64,000 nucleotides of DNA from Streptomyces sp. 35G-GA-8 (GTDB lineage Bacteria; Actinomycetota; Actinomycetes; Streptomycetales; Streptomycetaceae). Positions within the stretch are counted from its first letter, which is position 1, and each line of letters opens with the position of its first letter. Of this stretch, positions 41,989 through 50,205 are shown in pieces. Location of the stretch: NCBI RefSeq assembly GCF_023534745.1, contig NZ_JAMHJQ010000002.1, positions 319,761 to 383,760 on the forward strand, in the 5' to 3' direction. A program made the translations under genes and the position numbers. The notes below the pieces were generated by a model, which had not been told where the DNA came from, made no database searches, and worked only from the letters and a program-made list of their open reading frames with translations.

Positions 41989-42044
41989 ACGCATGTCCCC
42001 TCACGCACGTCCCCTCACGCACGTCCCCTCACGCATGTCCCCTC
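41989..42044. repeat. Tandem 14-bp repeat, four copies
   Basis: Four consecutive copies of ACGCAYGTCCCCTC (units at 41989, 42003, 42017 and 42031), alternating only at the Y position. They lie between the divergent hexosaminidase and OHCU-fold genes, at the 5-prime end of the latter. Confidence 0.9.
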
Positions 42045-42811
42045 GTCCGCCCAGGGCGTCCGTCCACCGCTGTCCGTCGCATCGCGACCGCCCTTCGCGT
42101 CCCTCACGCACAGCGCATGCCGCACTACTTCTGTCACACCGCAGCCGTCCCGCCGCGTTCGAGGAGCCCACGCTGTCCCGCGCGTCCCACACCGGCCACC
42201 CGACCCACCACACCAACGGGCCCGCCGACGCCGACCTCGCCCTCGGCGCCGACCTCACCCCCGGCGCCGACCTCGCCCTCGGCCTCCGACGTTTCAACGC
42301 TCTCCCGCCGGGCGTCGCCGAGGCCGCGCTGCTCGCCTGCTGCGGCAGCCGCCGCTGGGCGCAGCGGATGGCCGCGCACCGCCCGTACCACGATGCCGAC
42401 TCACTGCTCGCGGGCGCCGACGAGGCCGGCTACGACCTCGCCCCCACCGACCTCGCGGAAGCGCTCGCCGCCGAGGCGTCCTCGGGCCCGCCCCTCAGCG
42501 CGCCCGCCGCGGCCAGGACCGCGCTGCGCGCCGCGCACGCCGCGTACGAGAGCAGCTTCGGCCACGCCTTCGTGATCAGCCTCGACGGTCACCGCCCGGA
42601 GGAATACCTCGACCAGGTGCTGGCGGGGATCCGCGCCCGGCTCTCCCACGACCCGGACCACGAGAGATCCGTCTCCGCCGAGGAGCTGCGAAGACTCGCC
42701 CGCGGCCGGCTGACCCGTCTGCTCGCCTCCGGCCTCCGCATGGAAACGGAAGCGGACGCCAGTACCCCGGTCGCGGCGGACTGTATAGCCGGAAGCGGGC
42801 ATTCAGGCTGA
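42035..42811 (+). CDS. OHCU-decarboxylase-fold protein
   Basis: The recognisable domain begins near 42283 (LRRFNALPPGVAEAALLACCGSRRWAQRM) and continues with ALRAAHAAYESSFGHAFVISLDG and EELRRLARGRLTRLL, the helical fold of ureidoimidazoline (OHCU) decarboxylases of purine degradation. The HPRIG motif with the catalytic His is missing and reads AAEASSGPP here. The start is unclear: the nearest in-frame ATG (42035) lies in the tandem repeat and would add about 80 odd residues, and a CTG at 42175 is possible. Function as a decarboxylase is doubtful. Confidence 0.55.
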   Translation: MSPRPPRASVHRCPSHRDRPSRPSRTAHAALLLSHRSRPAAFEEPTLSRASHTGHPTHHTNGPADADLALGADLTPGADLALGLRRFNALPPGVAEAALLACCGSRRWAQRMAAHRPYHDADSLLAGADEAGYDLAPTDLAEALAAEASSGPPLSAPAAARTALRAAHAAYESSFGHAFVISLDGHRPEEYLDQVLAGIRARLSHDPDHERSVSAEELRRLARGRLTRLLASGLRMETEADASTPVAADCIAGSGHSG

Positions 42812-43006
42812 TGGATAGCCCGTCCGTGGCTGTTTGATTGCCTGTTTGATCACACCTATGGGCCCCCGGGCGAACGAACCGACAAGTCGTCGCTACGATG
42901 GCCGGGGCCGGTGGACCGTACCCGGCCGGGCGCGACCGACACCACTGTGCTTGATTGAGTAGAAGATGGCGGCCGGCCCCGATCCCCGCTCCCGGAGGGT
43001 TTTTCC

Positions 43007-43387
43007 GTGCCGGCTGGAACGCTGTACCGCGGCCGGGAAGGAATGTGGTCGTGGGTGGCTCATCGAGTCACCGGCGTGCTCATCTTCTTCTTCCTGTTCG
43101 TACACGTGCTGGACACCGCTCTCGTCCGTGTCTCGCCCGAGGCATACGACGACACCGTCGCCATCTACAAGACGCCGGTCGTGGCGCTGCTTGAGTACGG
43201 CCTTGTGGCCGCCGTTCTCTTCCACGCACTCAACGGCCTGCGCGTCATCGCCGTGGACTTCTGGTCCAAGGGCCCGCGCTACCAGAAGCAGATGCTGTGG
43301 ACCGCCGTGGGCATCTGGTTCATCCTGATGGTCGGCGCCCTCTACCCCGTGCTCGGCCACGCCGTGCGCGAAGTCTTCGGGAGCTGA
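43007..43387 (+). CDS. sdhC: Succinate dehydrogenase cytochrome b556 subunit
   Basis: 126 residues with three membrane helices. MPAGTLYRGREGMWSWVAHRVTG has the HR-x-TG signature, and the second helix carries the heme-ligand His in LFHALNGLRV. It anchors the complex and binds heme b and quinone. GTG at 43007 follows GGAGG by 8 bases. It heads sdhCDAB with a spacing of 10 bp to sdhD. Confidence 0.95.
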   Translation: MPAGTLYRGREGMWSWVAHRVTGVLIFFFLFVHVLDTALVRVSPEAYDDTVAIYKTPVVALLEYGLVAAVLFHALNGLRVIAVDFWSKGPRYQKQMLWTAVGIWFILMVGALYPVLGHAVREVFGS

Positions 43388-43397
43388 GAGTCCACCG

Positions 43398-43889
43398 ATG
43401 TCTTCCAACAACGCAGTCACTGAGACCTCTTCCGCGATCGGTTTCGTCGAGGGCGAGAGCCTCTACGACGTCGATCATCCGGCGCCCGTCATCGAGGCGC
43501 CGCGCCAGCGGACCAACAAGACCCCGAAGGCGACCCGCGGCAACTTCGAGATGGCCGCGTGGCTCTTCATGCGGCTGTCCGGCGTCGTGCTGGTCGTGCT
43601 GGTCATCGGTCATCTGCTGATCCAGCTGGTGCTCGACGGCGGTGTGTCCAAGATCGGCTTCGCCTTTGTGGCCGGCCGCTGGGCCTCCCCGTTCTGGCAG
43701 GTCTGGGACCTGCTGATGCTGTGGCTGGCGATGCTTCACGGGGCGAATGGCCTCCGTACGATCATCAACGACTACGCGGAGCGCGCCAATACGCGCCTGT
43801 GGCTCAAGGGCCTGCTGTACACCGCCACGGTGTTCACCATCCTTCTGGGCTCGCTGGTGATCTTCACCTTCGACCCGAACATCCGCTAA
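43398..43889 (+). CDS. sdhD: Succinate dehydrogenase membrane anchor subunit
   Basis: 163 residues. A cytoplasmic N-terminus of about 50 residues precedes three helices (LFMRLSGVVLVVLVIGHLLIQL, WDLLMLWLAMLHGANGLRTI, TATVFTILLGSLVIF). MLHGANGLR mirrors the sdhC heme motif. Second gene of the operon, 19 bp before sdhA. Confidence 0.93.
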   Translation: MSSNNAVTETSSAIGFVEGESLYDVDHPAPVIEAPRQRTNKTPKATRGNFEMAAWLFMRLSGVVLVVLVIGHLLIQLVLDGGVSKIGFAFVAGRWASPFWQVWDLLMLWLAMLHGANGLRTIINDYAERANTRLWLKGLLYTATVFTILLGSLVIFTFDPNIR

Positions 43890-43908
43890 AGCCGGGGCTG
43901 ACGAGACA

Positions 43909-45663
43909 ATGAAGATCCATAAGTACGACACCGTCATCGTCGGCGCCGGTGGCGCCGGTATGCGCGCGGCCATCGAGTCGACCAAGCGCAGCCGTACCGC
44001 CGTGCTGACGAAGCTGTACCCGACCCGGTCCCACACGGGCGCCGCGCAGGGCGGCATGGCCGCCGCGCTCGCCAATGTGGAGGAGGACAACTGGGAGTGG
44101 CACACCTTCGACACGATCAAGGGCGGCGACTACCTGGTCGACCAGGACGCCGCCGAGATCCTGGCGAAGGAGGCCATCGACGCCGTCCTCGACCTGGAGA
44201 AGATGGGCCTGCCGTTCAACCGGACCCCGGACGGCACCATCGACCAGCGCCGCTTCGGCGGTCACTCCCGTAACCACGGCGAGGCGCCGGTCCGCAGGTC
44301 CTGCTACGCCGCGGACCGTACGGGCCACATGATCCTCCAGACGCTGTACCAGAACTGCGTCAAGGAAGGCGTGGAGTTCTTCAACGAGTTCTACGTCCTG
44401 GACCAGCTGCTGACCGAGGTCGACGGCGTCAAGGTGTCCGCCGGGGTCGTGGCGTACGAGCTGGCCACCGGCGAGATCCATGTCTTCCAGGCGAAGTCGG
44501 TCATCTACGCGTCCGGCGGCACCGGCAAGTTCTTCAAGGTGACCTCCAACGCGCACACCCTGACCGGTGACGGCCAGGCCGCCTGCTACCGGCGCGGACT
44601 GCCGCTGGAGGACATGGAGTTCTTCCAGTTCCACCCGACGGGCATCTGGCGCATGGGCATCCTGCTCACGGAGGGCGCCCGCGGTGAGGGCGGCATCCTG
44701 CGCAACAAGGACGGCGAGCGCTTCATGGAGAAGTACGCGCCCGTCATGAAGGACCTCGCCTCGCGCGATGTCGTCTCGCGCTCCATCTACACGGAGATCC
44801 GCGAGGGCCGCGGCTGCGGTCCCGAGGGCGACCACGTCTATCTGGACCTGACGCACCTGCCGCCGGAGCAGCTGGACGCCAAGCTGCCCGACATCACCGA
44901 GTTCGCCCGTACGTACCTGGGCATCGAGCCGTACACGGACCCGATCCCGATCCAGCCGACCGCGCACTACGCCATGGGCGGCATCCCCACCAACGTCCAG
45001 GGCGAGGTCCTCGCGGACAACACGACGGTCGTTCCCGGGCTGTACGCGGCCGGCGAGGTCGCCTGCGTGTCCGTGCACGGCGCCAACCGGCTGGGCACCA
45101 ACTCGCTGCTGGACATCAACGTCTTCGGGCGCCGTTCGGGCATCGCCGCCGCCGAGTACGCGGCGAAGAGCGACTACGTCGAGCTTCCCGAGAACCCGGC
45201 GGCGCTGGTCGAGGCCCAGGTCGAGCGGCTGCGGAACTCCACGGGCAAGGAGCGGGTCGCCACGCTGCGCCTGGAGCTCCAGGAGTGCATGGACGCCAAT
45301 GTCATGGTGTTCCGCACCGAGCAGACGATCAAGACGGCGGTCGCGAAGATCGCCGAGCTGCGCGAGCGCTATCTGAACGTGTCCGTCCAGGACAAGGGCA
45401 AGCGGTTCAACACGGACCTGCTGGAGGCCATCGAGCTGGGCAACCTGCTCGACCTGGCCGAGGTGATGGCGACCTCGGCCCTGGCGCGCAAGGAATCGCG
45501 CGGTGGTCACTACCGCGAGGACTACCCGAACCGCGACGACGTCAACTTCATGCGCCACACCATGGCGTACCGCGAGGTGGGCGACGACGGCACCGAGTCG
45601 ATCCGGCTCGACTACAAGCCGGTCGTCCAGACCCGCTACCAGCCGATGGAGCGTAAGTACTGA
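43909..45663 (+). CDS. sdhA: Succinate dehydrogenase flavoprotein subunit
   Basis: 584 residues, full length. The dinucleotide-binding IVGAGGAGMRAA, FAD-linked His42 in RSHTGAAQGGM, the substrate region in FHPTGIW and GARGEGG, and the HGANRLGTNSLLD motif are all present. It oxidises succinate to fumarate on the cytoplasmic face and passes electrons to SdhB. The stop overlaps sdhB (TGATG). Confidence 0.97.
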   Translation: MKIHKYDTVIVGAGGAGMRAAIESTKRSRTAVLTKLYPTRSHTGAAQGGMAAALANVEEDNWEWHTFDTIKGGDYLVDQDAAEILAKEAIDAVLDLEKMGLPFNRTPDGTIDQRRFGGHSRNHGEAPVRRSCYAADRTGHMILQTLYQNCVKEGVEFFNEFYVLDQLLTEVDGVKVSAGVVAYELATGEIHVFQAKSVIYASGGTGKFFKVTSNAHTLTGDGQAACYRRGLPLEDMEFFQFHPTGIWRMGILLTEGARGEGGILRNKDGERFMEKYAPVMKDLASRDVVSRSIYTEIREGRGCGPEGDHVYLDLTHLPPEQLDAKLPDITEFARTYLGIEPYTDPIPIQPTAHYAMGGIPTNVQGEVLADNTTVVPGLYAAGEVACVSVHGANRLGTNSLLDINVFGRRSGIAAAEYAAKSDYVELPENPAALVEAQVERLRNSTGKERVATLRLELQECMDANVMVFRTEQTIKTAVAKIAELRERYLNVSVQDKGKRFNTDLLEAIELGNLLDLAEVMATSALARKESRGGHYREDYPNRDDVNFMRHTMAYREVGDDGTESIRLDYKPVVQTRYQPMERKY

Positions 45664-46451
45664 TGGCTACCCCGACCATGGACAAGCTGGAGGCGCTGGA
45701 GGCGGACTCCACCTCCTCGCATCTCATCGCGGTCACCTTCCGGATCCGCCGCTTCAACCCGGAGGTCTCCGCCGACGCCGAGTGGGAGGACTTCCGGATC
45801 GACATCGATCCGAAGGAGCGGGTACTCGACGCCCTCCACAAGATCAAGTGGGACATCGACGGCACGCTCACCTTCCGGCGCTCCTGCGCGCACGGCATCT
45901 GCGGCTCCGACGCGATGCGGATCAACGGCCGTAACCGGCTGGCATGCAAGACGCTGATCAAGGACATCATCTCCACGGACAAGACCGGGGCCGTCAGCAA
46001 GCCGGTCACGATCGAGGCCATAAAGGGCCTCACGGTCCTCAAGGACCTGATCGTGGACATGGACCCGTTCTTCCAGGCGTACCGCGATGTGATGCCCTTC
46101 CTCGTCACCAGCGGCAACGAGCCGACGCGTGAGCGGCTCCAGTCCGCCGAGGACCGCGAGCGCTTCGACGACACCACCAAGTGCATCCTGTGCGCGGCGT
46201 GCACATCGTCCTGCCCGGTCTTCTGGAACGACGGGCAGTACTTCGGCCCCGCCGCGATCGTGAACGCGCACCGCTTCATCTTCGACTCGCGTGACGAGGC
46301 CGGGGAGCAGCGCCTGGAGATCCTCAACGACAAGGACGGCGTGTGGCGTTGCCGTACGACGTTCAACTGCACGGACGCCTGCCCGCGCGGTATCGAGGTC
46401 ACGAAGGCGATCCAGGAAGTCAAGCGCGCGCTGATCACGCGCCGCTTCTGA
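45663..46451 (+). CDS. sdhB: Succinate dehydrogenase iron-sulfur subunit
   Basis: 262 residues. The [2Fe-2S] ligands are in SCAHGICGSDAM and the later LACK. The [4Fe-4S]/[3Fe-4S] ligands are in CILCAACTSSCPVFW and DACPRGIEV. It conducts electrons from SdhA to the heme/quinone subunits. Last gene of the operon, followed by a strong terminator. Confidence 0.97.
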   Translation: MATPTMDKLEALEADSTSSHLIAVTFRIRRFNPEVSADAEWEDFRIDIDPKERVLDALHKIKWDIDGTLTFRRSCAHGICGSDAMRINGRNRLACKTLIKDIISTDKTGAVSKPVTIEAIKGLTVLKDLIVDMDPFFQAYRDVMPFLVTSGNEPTRERLQSAEDRERFDDTTKCILCAACTSSCPVFWNDGQYFGPAAIVNAHRFIFDSRDEAGEQRLEILNDKDGVWRCRTTFNCTDACPRGIEVTKAIQEVKRALITRRF

Positions 46452-46523
46452 GCGCCGCTTCCGAGCGCCGGGCCGGCGCTGGTTCGGTGCTGGTTCGATG
46501 CTGGGTCCCGGCCGGGGCCCGAG

Positions 46524-46562
46524 GGGCTCGTTTCTGTGGGCACGTCATACAGAAACGGGCCC
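46524..46562 (+). terminator. Terminator of the sdh operon
   Basis: A 14-bp stem with one mismatch (GGGCTCGTTTCTGT and ACAGAAACGGGCCC) and an 11-base loop, 72 bp after sdhB. Confidence 0.8.
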
Positions 46563-46618
46563 TTCCTGTGTCAGGATCGAGGCTGCCGACAAGCCCAGGG
46601 GAACGGGGAGATGACGAG

Positions 46619-47209
46619 ATGACTGAGCCCAATCCGTACGCGGACGGCGAGTACAAGTGGGGGCCGACGCCCGGCACTCCGCCGGGCAATCCGCCGACCG
46701 GCGCGCCGGGGGTACCGGAGTACGACTTCCCCAACCCGACGCTCGCCGACGGAGTGGCGGGCGCCCCCACCGCCGGCTACGGCTACCCCGGCGCCACCCC
46801 CGCCCCGGGCTACGGCTATCCGCAGTCCGGCGCGATGTCCCCGGTACCGACGGGCGCCACCGGAACGCCGCTGGTGTCGATCGGTGACATCACGGTCGTG
46901 GGCGACTCGATCATCACCCCGTCGGGCACGCTCCCCCTGAGGGGTGCGGTCTGGAACGCGACGGACATGTCCCGCACGGAGGAGAAGATCCCGACGCACG
47001 CCATCATCCTGGCCATCGTCTTCTTCATCTTCTGTCTGCTGGGGCTGCTCTTCCTCCTGATGAAGGAGAAGACGACGACGGGCTTCATCCAGGTCACGGT
47101 GACCAGCGGCGGCAGGCACCACTCGACGATGATCCCGGCCACCAACGCGGGCACGTTCCAGATGGTGATGGGCCAGATCAGCTACGCGCGGTCGATCAGC
47201 GCGATGTGA
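46619..47209 (+). CDS. Membrane protein with Pro/Gly/Tyr-rich cytoplasmic region
   Basis: 196 residues. The N-terminal 80 residues are PTPG/GYGYPG repeats without charge. A beta-rich segment (GDITVVGDSIITPSGTLPLRGAVW) follows, then one hydrophobic helix (THAIILAIVFFIFCLLGLLFLL) and a C-terminal domain (GFIQVTVTSGGRHHSTMIP). The GGGGAG site before ATG 46619 fixes the start. Proteins of this build are common beside sdh in Streptomyces (recalled), function unknown. Confidence 0.72.
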   Translation: MTEPNPYADGEYKWGPTPGTPPGNPPTGAPGVPEYDFPNPTLADGVAGAPTAGYGYPGATPAPGYGYPQSGAMSPVPTGATGTPLVSIGDITVVGDSIITPSGTLPLRGAVWNATDMSRTEEKIPTHAIILAIVFFIFCLLGLLFLLMKEKTTTGFIQVTVTSGGRHHSTMIPATNAGTFQMVMGQISYARSISAM

Positions 47210-47258
47210 TCTCCCGTCCCTGGGACCACCGGGACCGGGGGGGGCGGCCGGGACCCCG

Positions 47259-47382
47259 AGCCGGCTGCCGACCTCGGGCGGGTGAGCCCTGCGGGGCGCG
47301 CGGGAGTGGAGTGGGGCGGCCCGGCACCGGCTCAGCGAGCTGGCGTGGGTGGGTAGTTGGGACTCATGCCCCGTGTCTGAGC
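47259..47382. repeat. Partial third copy of the intergenic element
   Basis: About 120 bp containing GTGGGGCGGCCCGGCACCGG and GACTCATGCCCCG. It matches the reverse complement of the inner part of the right arm (48145-48270) with about nine of ten bases equal. Confidence 0.75.
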
Positions 47383-47444
47383 GAGGACTTCAGCTGCGGA
47401 TCAGGACCAAGAGGTATCCGGGATGGGCCGGGGTCGGTCATGGC

Positions 47445-47890
47445 GGGTGGGGGCCGCCCCTTGGGTTTCAGTTTCGCGGTTGCGGGTCGGGCGTCAAGGG
47501 CGCTCCTTCGTCGCGTCGGCAAGCCGATGGGCTGCGCCCACCCTTGACACCCAACCCTCCACCGCAAGTGCAGCTTTGAGGGGGGCGGCCCGGGGGGAGG
47601 GGTCCCCGGGGGGCTGAGTTTGTGGGGCCGGTCCTTTCCCGGCCTGCGGCCCGGTGGGCGGTCTGCGCAGCAGTCGAATGGGGCGGCCCGACACCGGCAA
47701 AGCGACTGACGGTCGGGGAGTGGCCGGGACTCATGCCCCGCTGTGAGGGCCCGTTGTCGGATGACACCTGTCAGCCGAGGCGGACGGACCTGCCACCTGC
47801 ACCCAATGTCCCAGTTTGGAAGGGGCTTTGGGGAGGGCTCCGGCGGGTCTTGCGTCCTGAGTTCGGTTAACCAGGCCCCATGACACATCA
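47445..47890 (+). repeat. Intergenic element, left arm
   Basis: Runs from GGGTGGGGGCCGCCCC through GTTTCAGTTTCGCGGTTGCG, CTTTGAGGGGGGCGGCCC and TGTCCCAGTTTGG to CATGACACATCA. It aligns end to end with the reverse complement of 48009-48458, with indels in the middle. Confidence 0.85.
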
Positions 47891-48008
47891 CTCCCTCCGA
47901 CCGGCCCAATCAGCACCTCACCAGCCACACCCGCCCCACCGCCCCAGGGCGCGTGAGCAGAGGGACAGGTGTGACCCATGGGGCGGCCAATGGGCCAGTC
48001 AGAGCCGG

Positions 48009-48458
48009 TGATGCGTCATGGGAACGACTTAACTGCACTCAGGACGCATGACCGGCCGGGGAGCCCCCAGAACAGCCCGCCAAACTGGGACATAGGGGGT
48101 GGCTTGCGGGTCCGTCCGCCTCCGTCGACAGGTGCAGGCGACAACGAGTCCGCACAGCGGGGCATGAGTCTCAACCACCCACTCACGCCTGCTCGCTGAG
48201 CCGGTGCCGGGCCGCCCCACTCCACTGCCGCGCGCCCCGCAGGGCCCACCAACCTGCGGTCGGGAACCGGCCCCTGGCACATGGGTGCTTCCCCGGGGAC
48301 CCCTCCCCCGGGCCGCCCCCCTCAAAGCAGCACTTGCGGTGGAGGGGCGGGAGTCAAGGGTGAAGCGAAGCGGAATCGGCGAAGCCGACGCGACGAAGGA
48401 GCGCCCTTGACGCCCGACCCGCAACCGCGAAACTGAAACCCAGGGGCGGCCCCCACCC
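48009..48458 (-). repeat. Intergenic element, right arm
   Basis: Inverted counterpart of 47445-47890. The outer 60 bp are nearly identical, and the inner part is diverged. A unique 118-bp spacer separates the arms. Confidence 0.85.
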
Positions 48459-48627
48459 GCATCCACACGTCCCGGCCCACCCCGACTACCCCTCGGCACG
48501 AACCCGCACCCGACCTCACCGCATGCGCCTCTCCTCCGGCGGCGGGTGGCCGAAGATCCTCTCGAACAGAACAGCCGCCCGGGAAGTCCGCCGATCTGAT
48601 CGCTACGCATCTGAAAGGGCTGAAGTA

Positions 48628-48828
48628 ATGGCCAGTGCGAACATGCTGTCCGTCGAGTGGCGGCGCAGCAGCTACAGCACCAACGGTGGGAACTGCGTGG
48701 AAATAGGCGACGGCATCGCCGACACCGTCCCCGTCCGCGACTCCAAGAACCCCACCGGCCCTATCCTCCTCGCGTCCCACACCTCCTGGACCGCCTTCCT
48801 CGCCCTCGCCAAGGCCACCACCGTCTGA
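48628..48828 (+). CDS. DUF397-domain protein
   Basis: 66 residues. VEWRRSSYSTNGGNCVEIGDG followed by VPVRDSKNPTGPIL and WTAFLALAK is the full DUF397 domain. These small proteins are usually encoded next to an XRE-type regulator with which they form an antitoxin-like or regulatory pair. No XRE gene is adjacent. The element-rich region lies directly upstream. AAAGGG precedes the ATG. Confidence 0.88.
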   Translation: MASANMLSVEWRRSSYSTNGGNCVEIGDGIADTVPVRDSKNPTGPILLASHTSWTAFLALAKATTV

Positions 48829-48882
48829 CCCTGCCGTCGCGCGCCGAATGTCAGCCGTCCGCCCTCCACACGGGAACGCCAG

Positions 48883-49218
48883 GTGAACCCCGCGAGTTCG
48901 CCTGACATGACGAGCACCCTGTTACAGATCGCAGGAGGCGCGGTCGCGCTGGGCGTGGCTGTGTTCCTCGCGGATCGCGTGCTGCTGTGGATGGAAAGGC
49001 GAGGCTGGGTCTACTGGCGCAAGCGCAAGGGCCTGTCCTCCATCGGCATGGACTTCGCCCAGGAGATCACTCCCGGGGCACAGGCCGCCAAGCACGCCAT
49101 GGAGCAGGAGCGGGTGCGCAAGAACGTCAGGCCGGCGGACGAGCCGCCCTTCCGGATCGACCTGGACGAGGGCGTGGTGCGCGTTCGTCGTACGGATCAC
49201 GGCGGGCAGGGCCGGTAG
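48883..49218 (+). CDS. Small single-helix membrane protein
   Basis: 103 to 111 residues depending on start (ATG 48907 or GTG 48883). A transmembrane helix (LLQIAGGAVALGVAVFLADRVLLW) is followed by a basic stretch (MERRGWVYWRKRKG) and a soluble tail of about 60 residues ending with VVRVRRTDHG. It may be a tail-out membrane anchor. No family recognised. Confidence 0.6.
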   Translation: MNPASSPDMTSTLLQIAGGAVALGVAVFLADRVLLWMERRGWVYWRKRKGLSSIGMDFAQEITPGAQAAKHAMEQERVRKNVRPADEPPFRIDLDEGVVRVRRTDHGGQGR

Positions 49219-49316
49219 AGCCCGCGCCGAATCCGTGGAGCGCGCGCTACGCGTACGGCGACGCCATGCGAAGGGGCGTGCGAAGCACTCCCTCCTCCGC
49301 ATTAGGCTCGGTCGGT

Positions 49317-50081
49317 GTGACGGACAAGCTCAAGGCAGCGAAGACGGCGGCCAAGGCCCCGAGATCCCCGCTCCCCAAGAGCGAGCAGACCCGCACGCTC
49401 ATCCTCGAAACCGCGCTCCGGCTCTTCCAGGAGCGCGGTTTCGACAGGACGACCATGCGGGCCATCGCCACGGAGGCCGGGGTCTCGGTCGGGAACGCGT
49501 ACTACTACTTCTCGTCCAAGGAACATCTGGTCCAGGGCTTCTACGACCGGCTCGGCGCCGAACACCGGCTGGCCGCGCGGGCCGTGCTCGACCGGGAGAC
49601 CGATCTGGAGGCACGGATGGCGGGCGTGCTGACGGTCTGGATCGATGTCGCGACGCCGTACCACGAGTTCGCCGCGCAGTTCTTCAAGAACGCCGCCGAC
49701 CCCGAGAGCCCGCTGAGCCCCTTCTCCCCCGAGTCGGAACACGCGCGCGACGCTGCCGTCGCCGTCCACCGCGAGGTGCTGGCCGGTTCCAAGGCGAAGG
49801 TCGCGGACGAACTGGCGGACCTGCTGCCGGAGTTGATGTGGCTGGCCCAGATGGGACTGGTCCTGTACTGGGTCTTCGACCGCTCCGAGGGCAGCGAGCG
49901 CTCACGCCGGCTCGCGGAGCGCGGCGCCCGGCTGACCAGCAGGGGCATCGCGCTCTCGCGGTTCCGGGCGCTGCGGCCGCTCGTACGGGAAGTGCATGAG
50001 CTGTTCGAGGACTTCCTGCCGGGGATGGCCGAGGTGGCCGCGACGCGCGCCTCCCGGAAGCCGACGACCGGCCCGAGCTGA
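49317..50081 (+). CDS. TetR-family transcriptional regulator
   Basis: 254 residues. The N-terminal helix-turn-helix is TRTLILETALRLFQERGFDRTTMRAIATEAGVSVGNAYYYFSSKEHLV. The C-terminal effector domain is all-helical. The regulator is encoded alone, so its targets are not obvious. GTG at 49317 is preceded by a -10 TAGGCT eight bases upstream, suggesting a leaderless transcript. Confidence 0.88.
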   Translation: MTDKLKAAKTAAKAPRSPLPKSEQTRTLILETALRLFQERGFDRTTMRAIATEAGVSVGNAYYYFSSKEHLVQGFYDRLGAEHRLAARAVLDRETDLEARMAGVLTVWIDVATPYHEFAAQFFKNAADPESPLSPFSPESEHARDAAVAVHREVLAGSKAKVADELADLLPELMWLAQMGLVLYWVFDRSEGSERSRRLAERGARLTSRGIALSRFRALRPLVREVHELFEDFLPGMAEVAATRASRKPTTGPS

Positions 50082-50096
50082 CCGCCACGTCAGCAG

Positions 50097-50164
50097 CGTA
50101 AGCCCCCGCCCGTCGTCAGCCCCCGCCCGCCGTCAGCCCCAGCCGGCCGTCAGCCCAAGCCCGC
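50097..50164. repeat. Tandem 17-bp repeat, four copies
   Basis: Four copies of a 17-mer close to CGTCAGCCCCCGCCCGC (units at 50097, 50114, 50131 and 50148) lie between the convergent TetR and solute-binding protein genes. Confidence 0.85.
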
Positions 50165-50205
50165 CGTCTCGGTCCGGATCGCCCCGCACCGGGCCCAGCC
50201 CGCCC

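Larger units (their letters stand above)
47210..48627. other. 1.4-kb non-coding region of repeated modules
   Basis: No frame has normal codon use or a recognisable product. The region is built from copies of one modular element: an inverted pair of about 450 bp (47445-47890 and 48009-48458) and a partial third copy (47259-47382). The stretch ends upstream of the DUF397 gene. Confidence 0.7.

Noticed and set aside
43864-45558. Minus-strand frame opposite sdhA
   Set aside because: Shadow of sdhA; no motif, and inverse codon bias.
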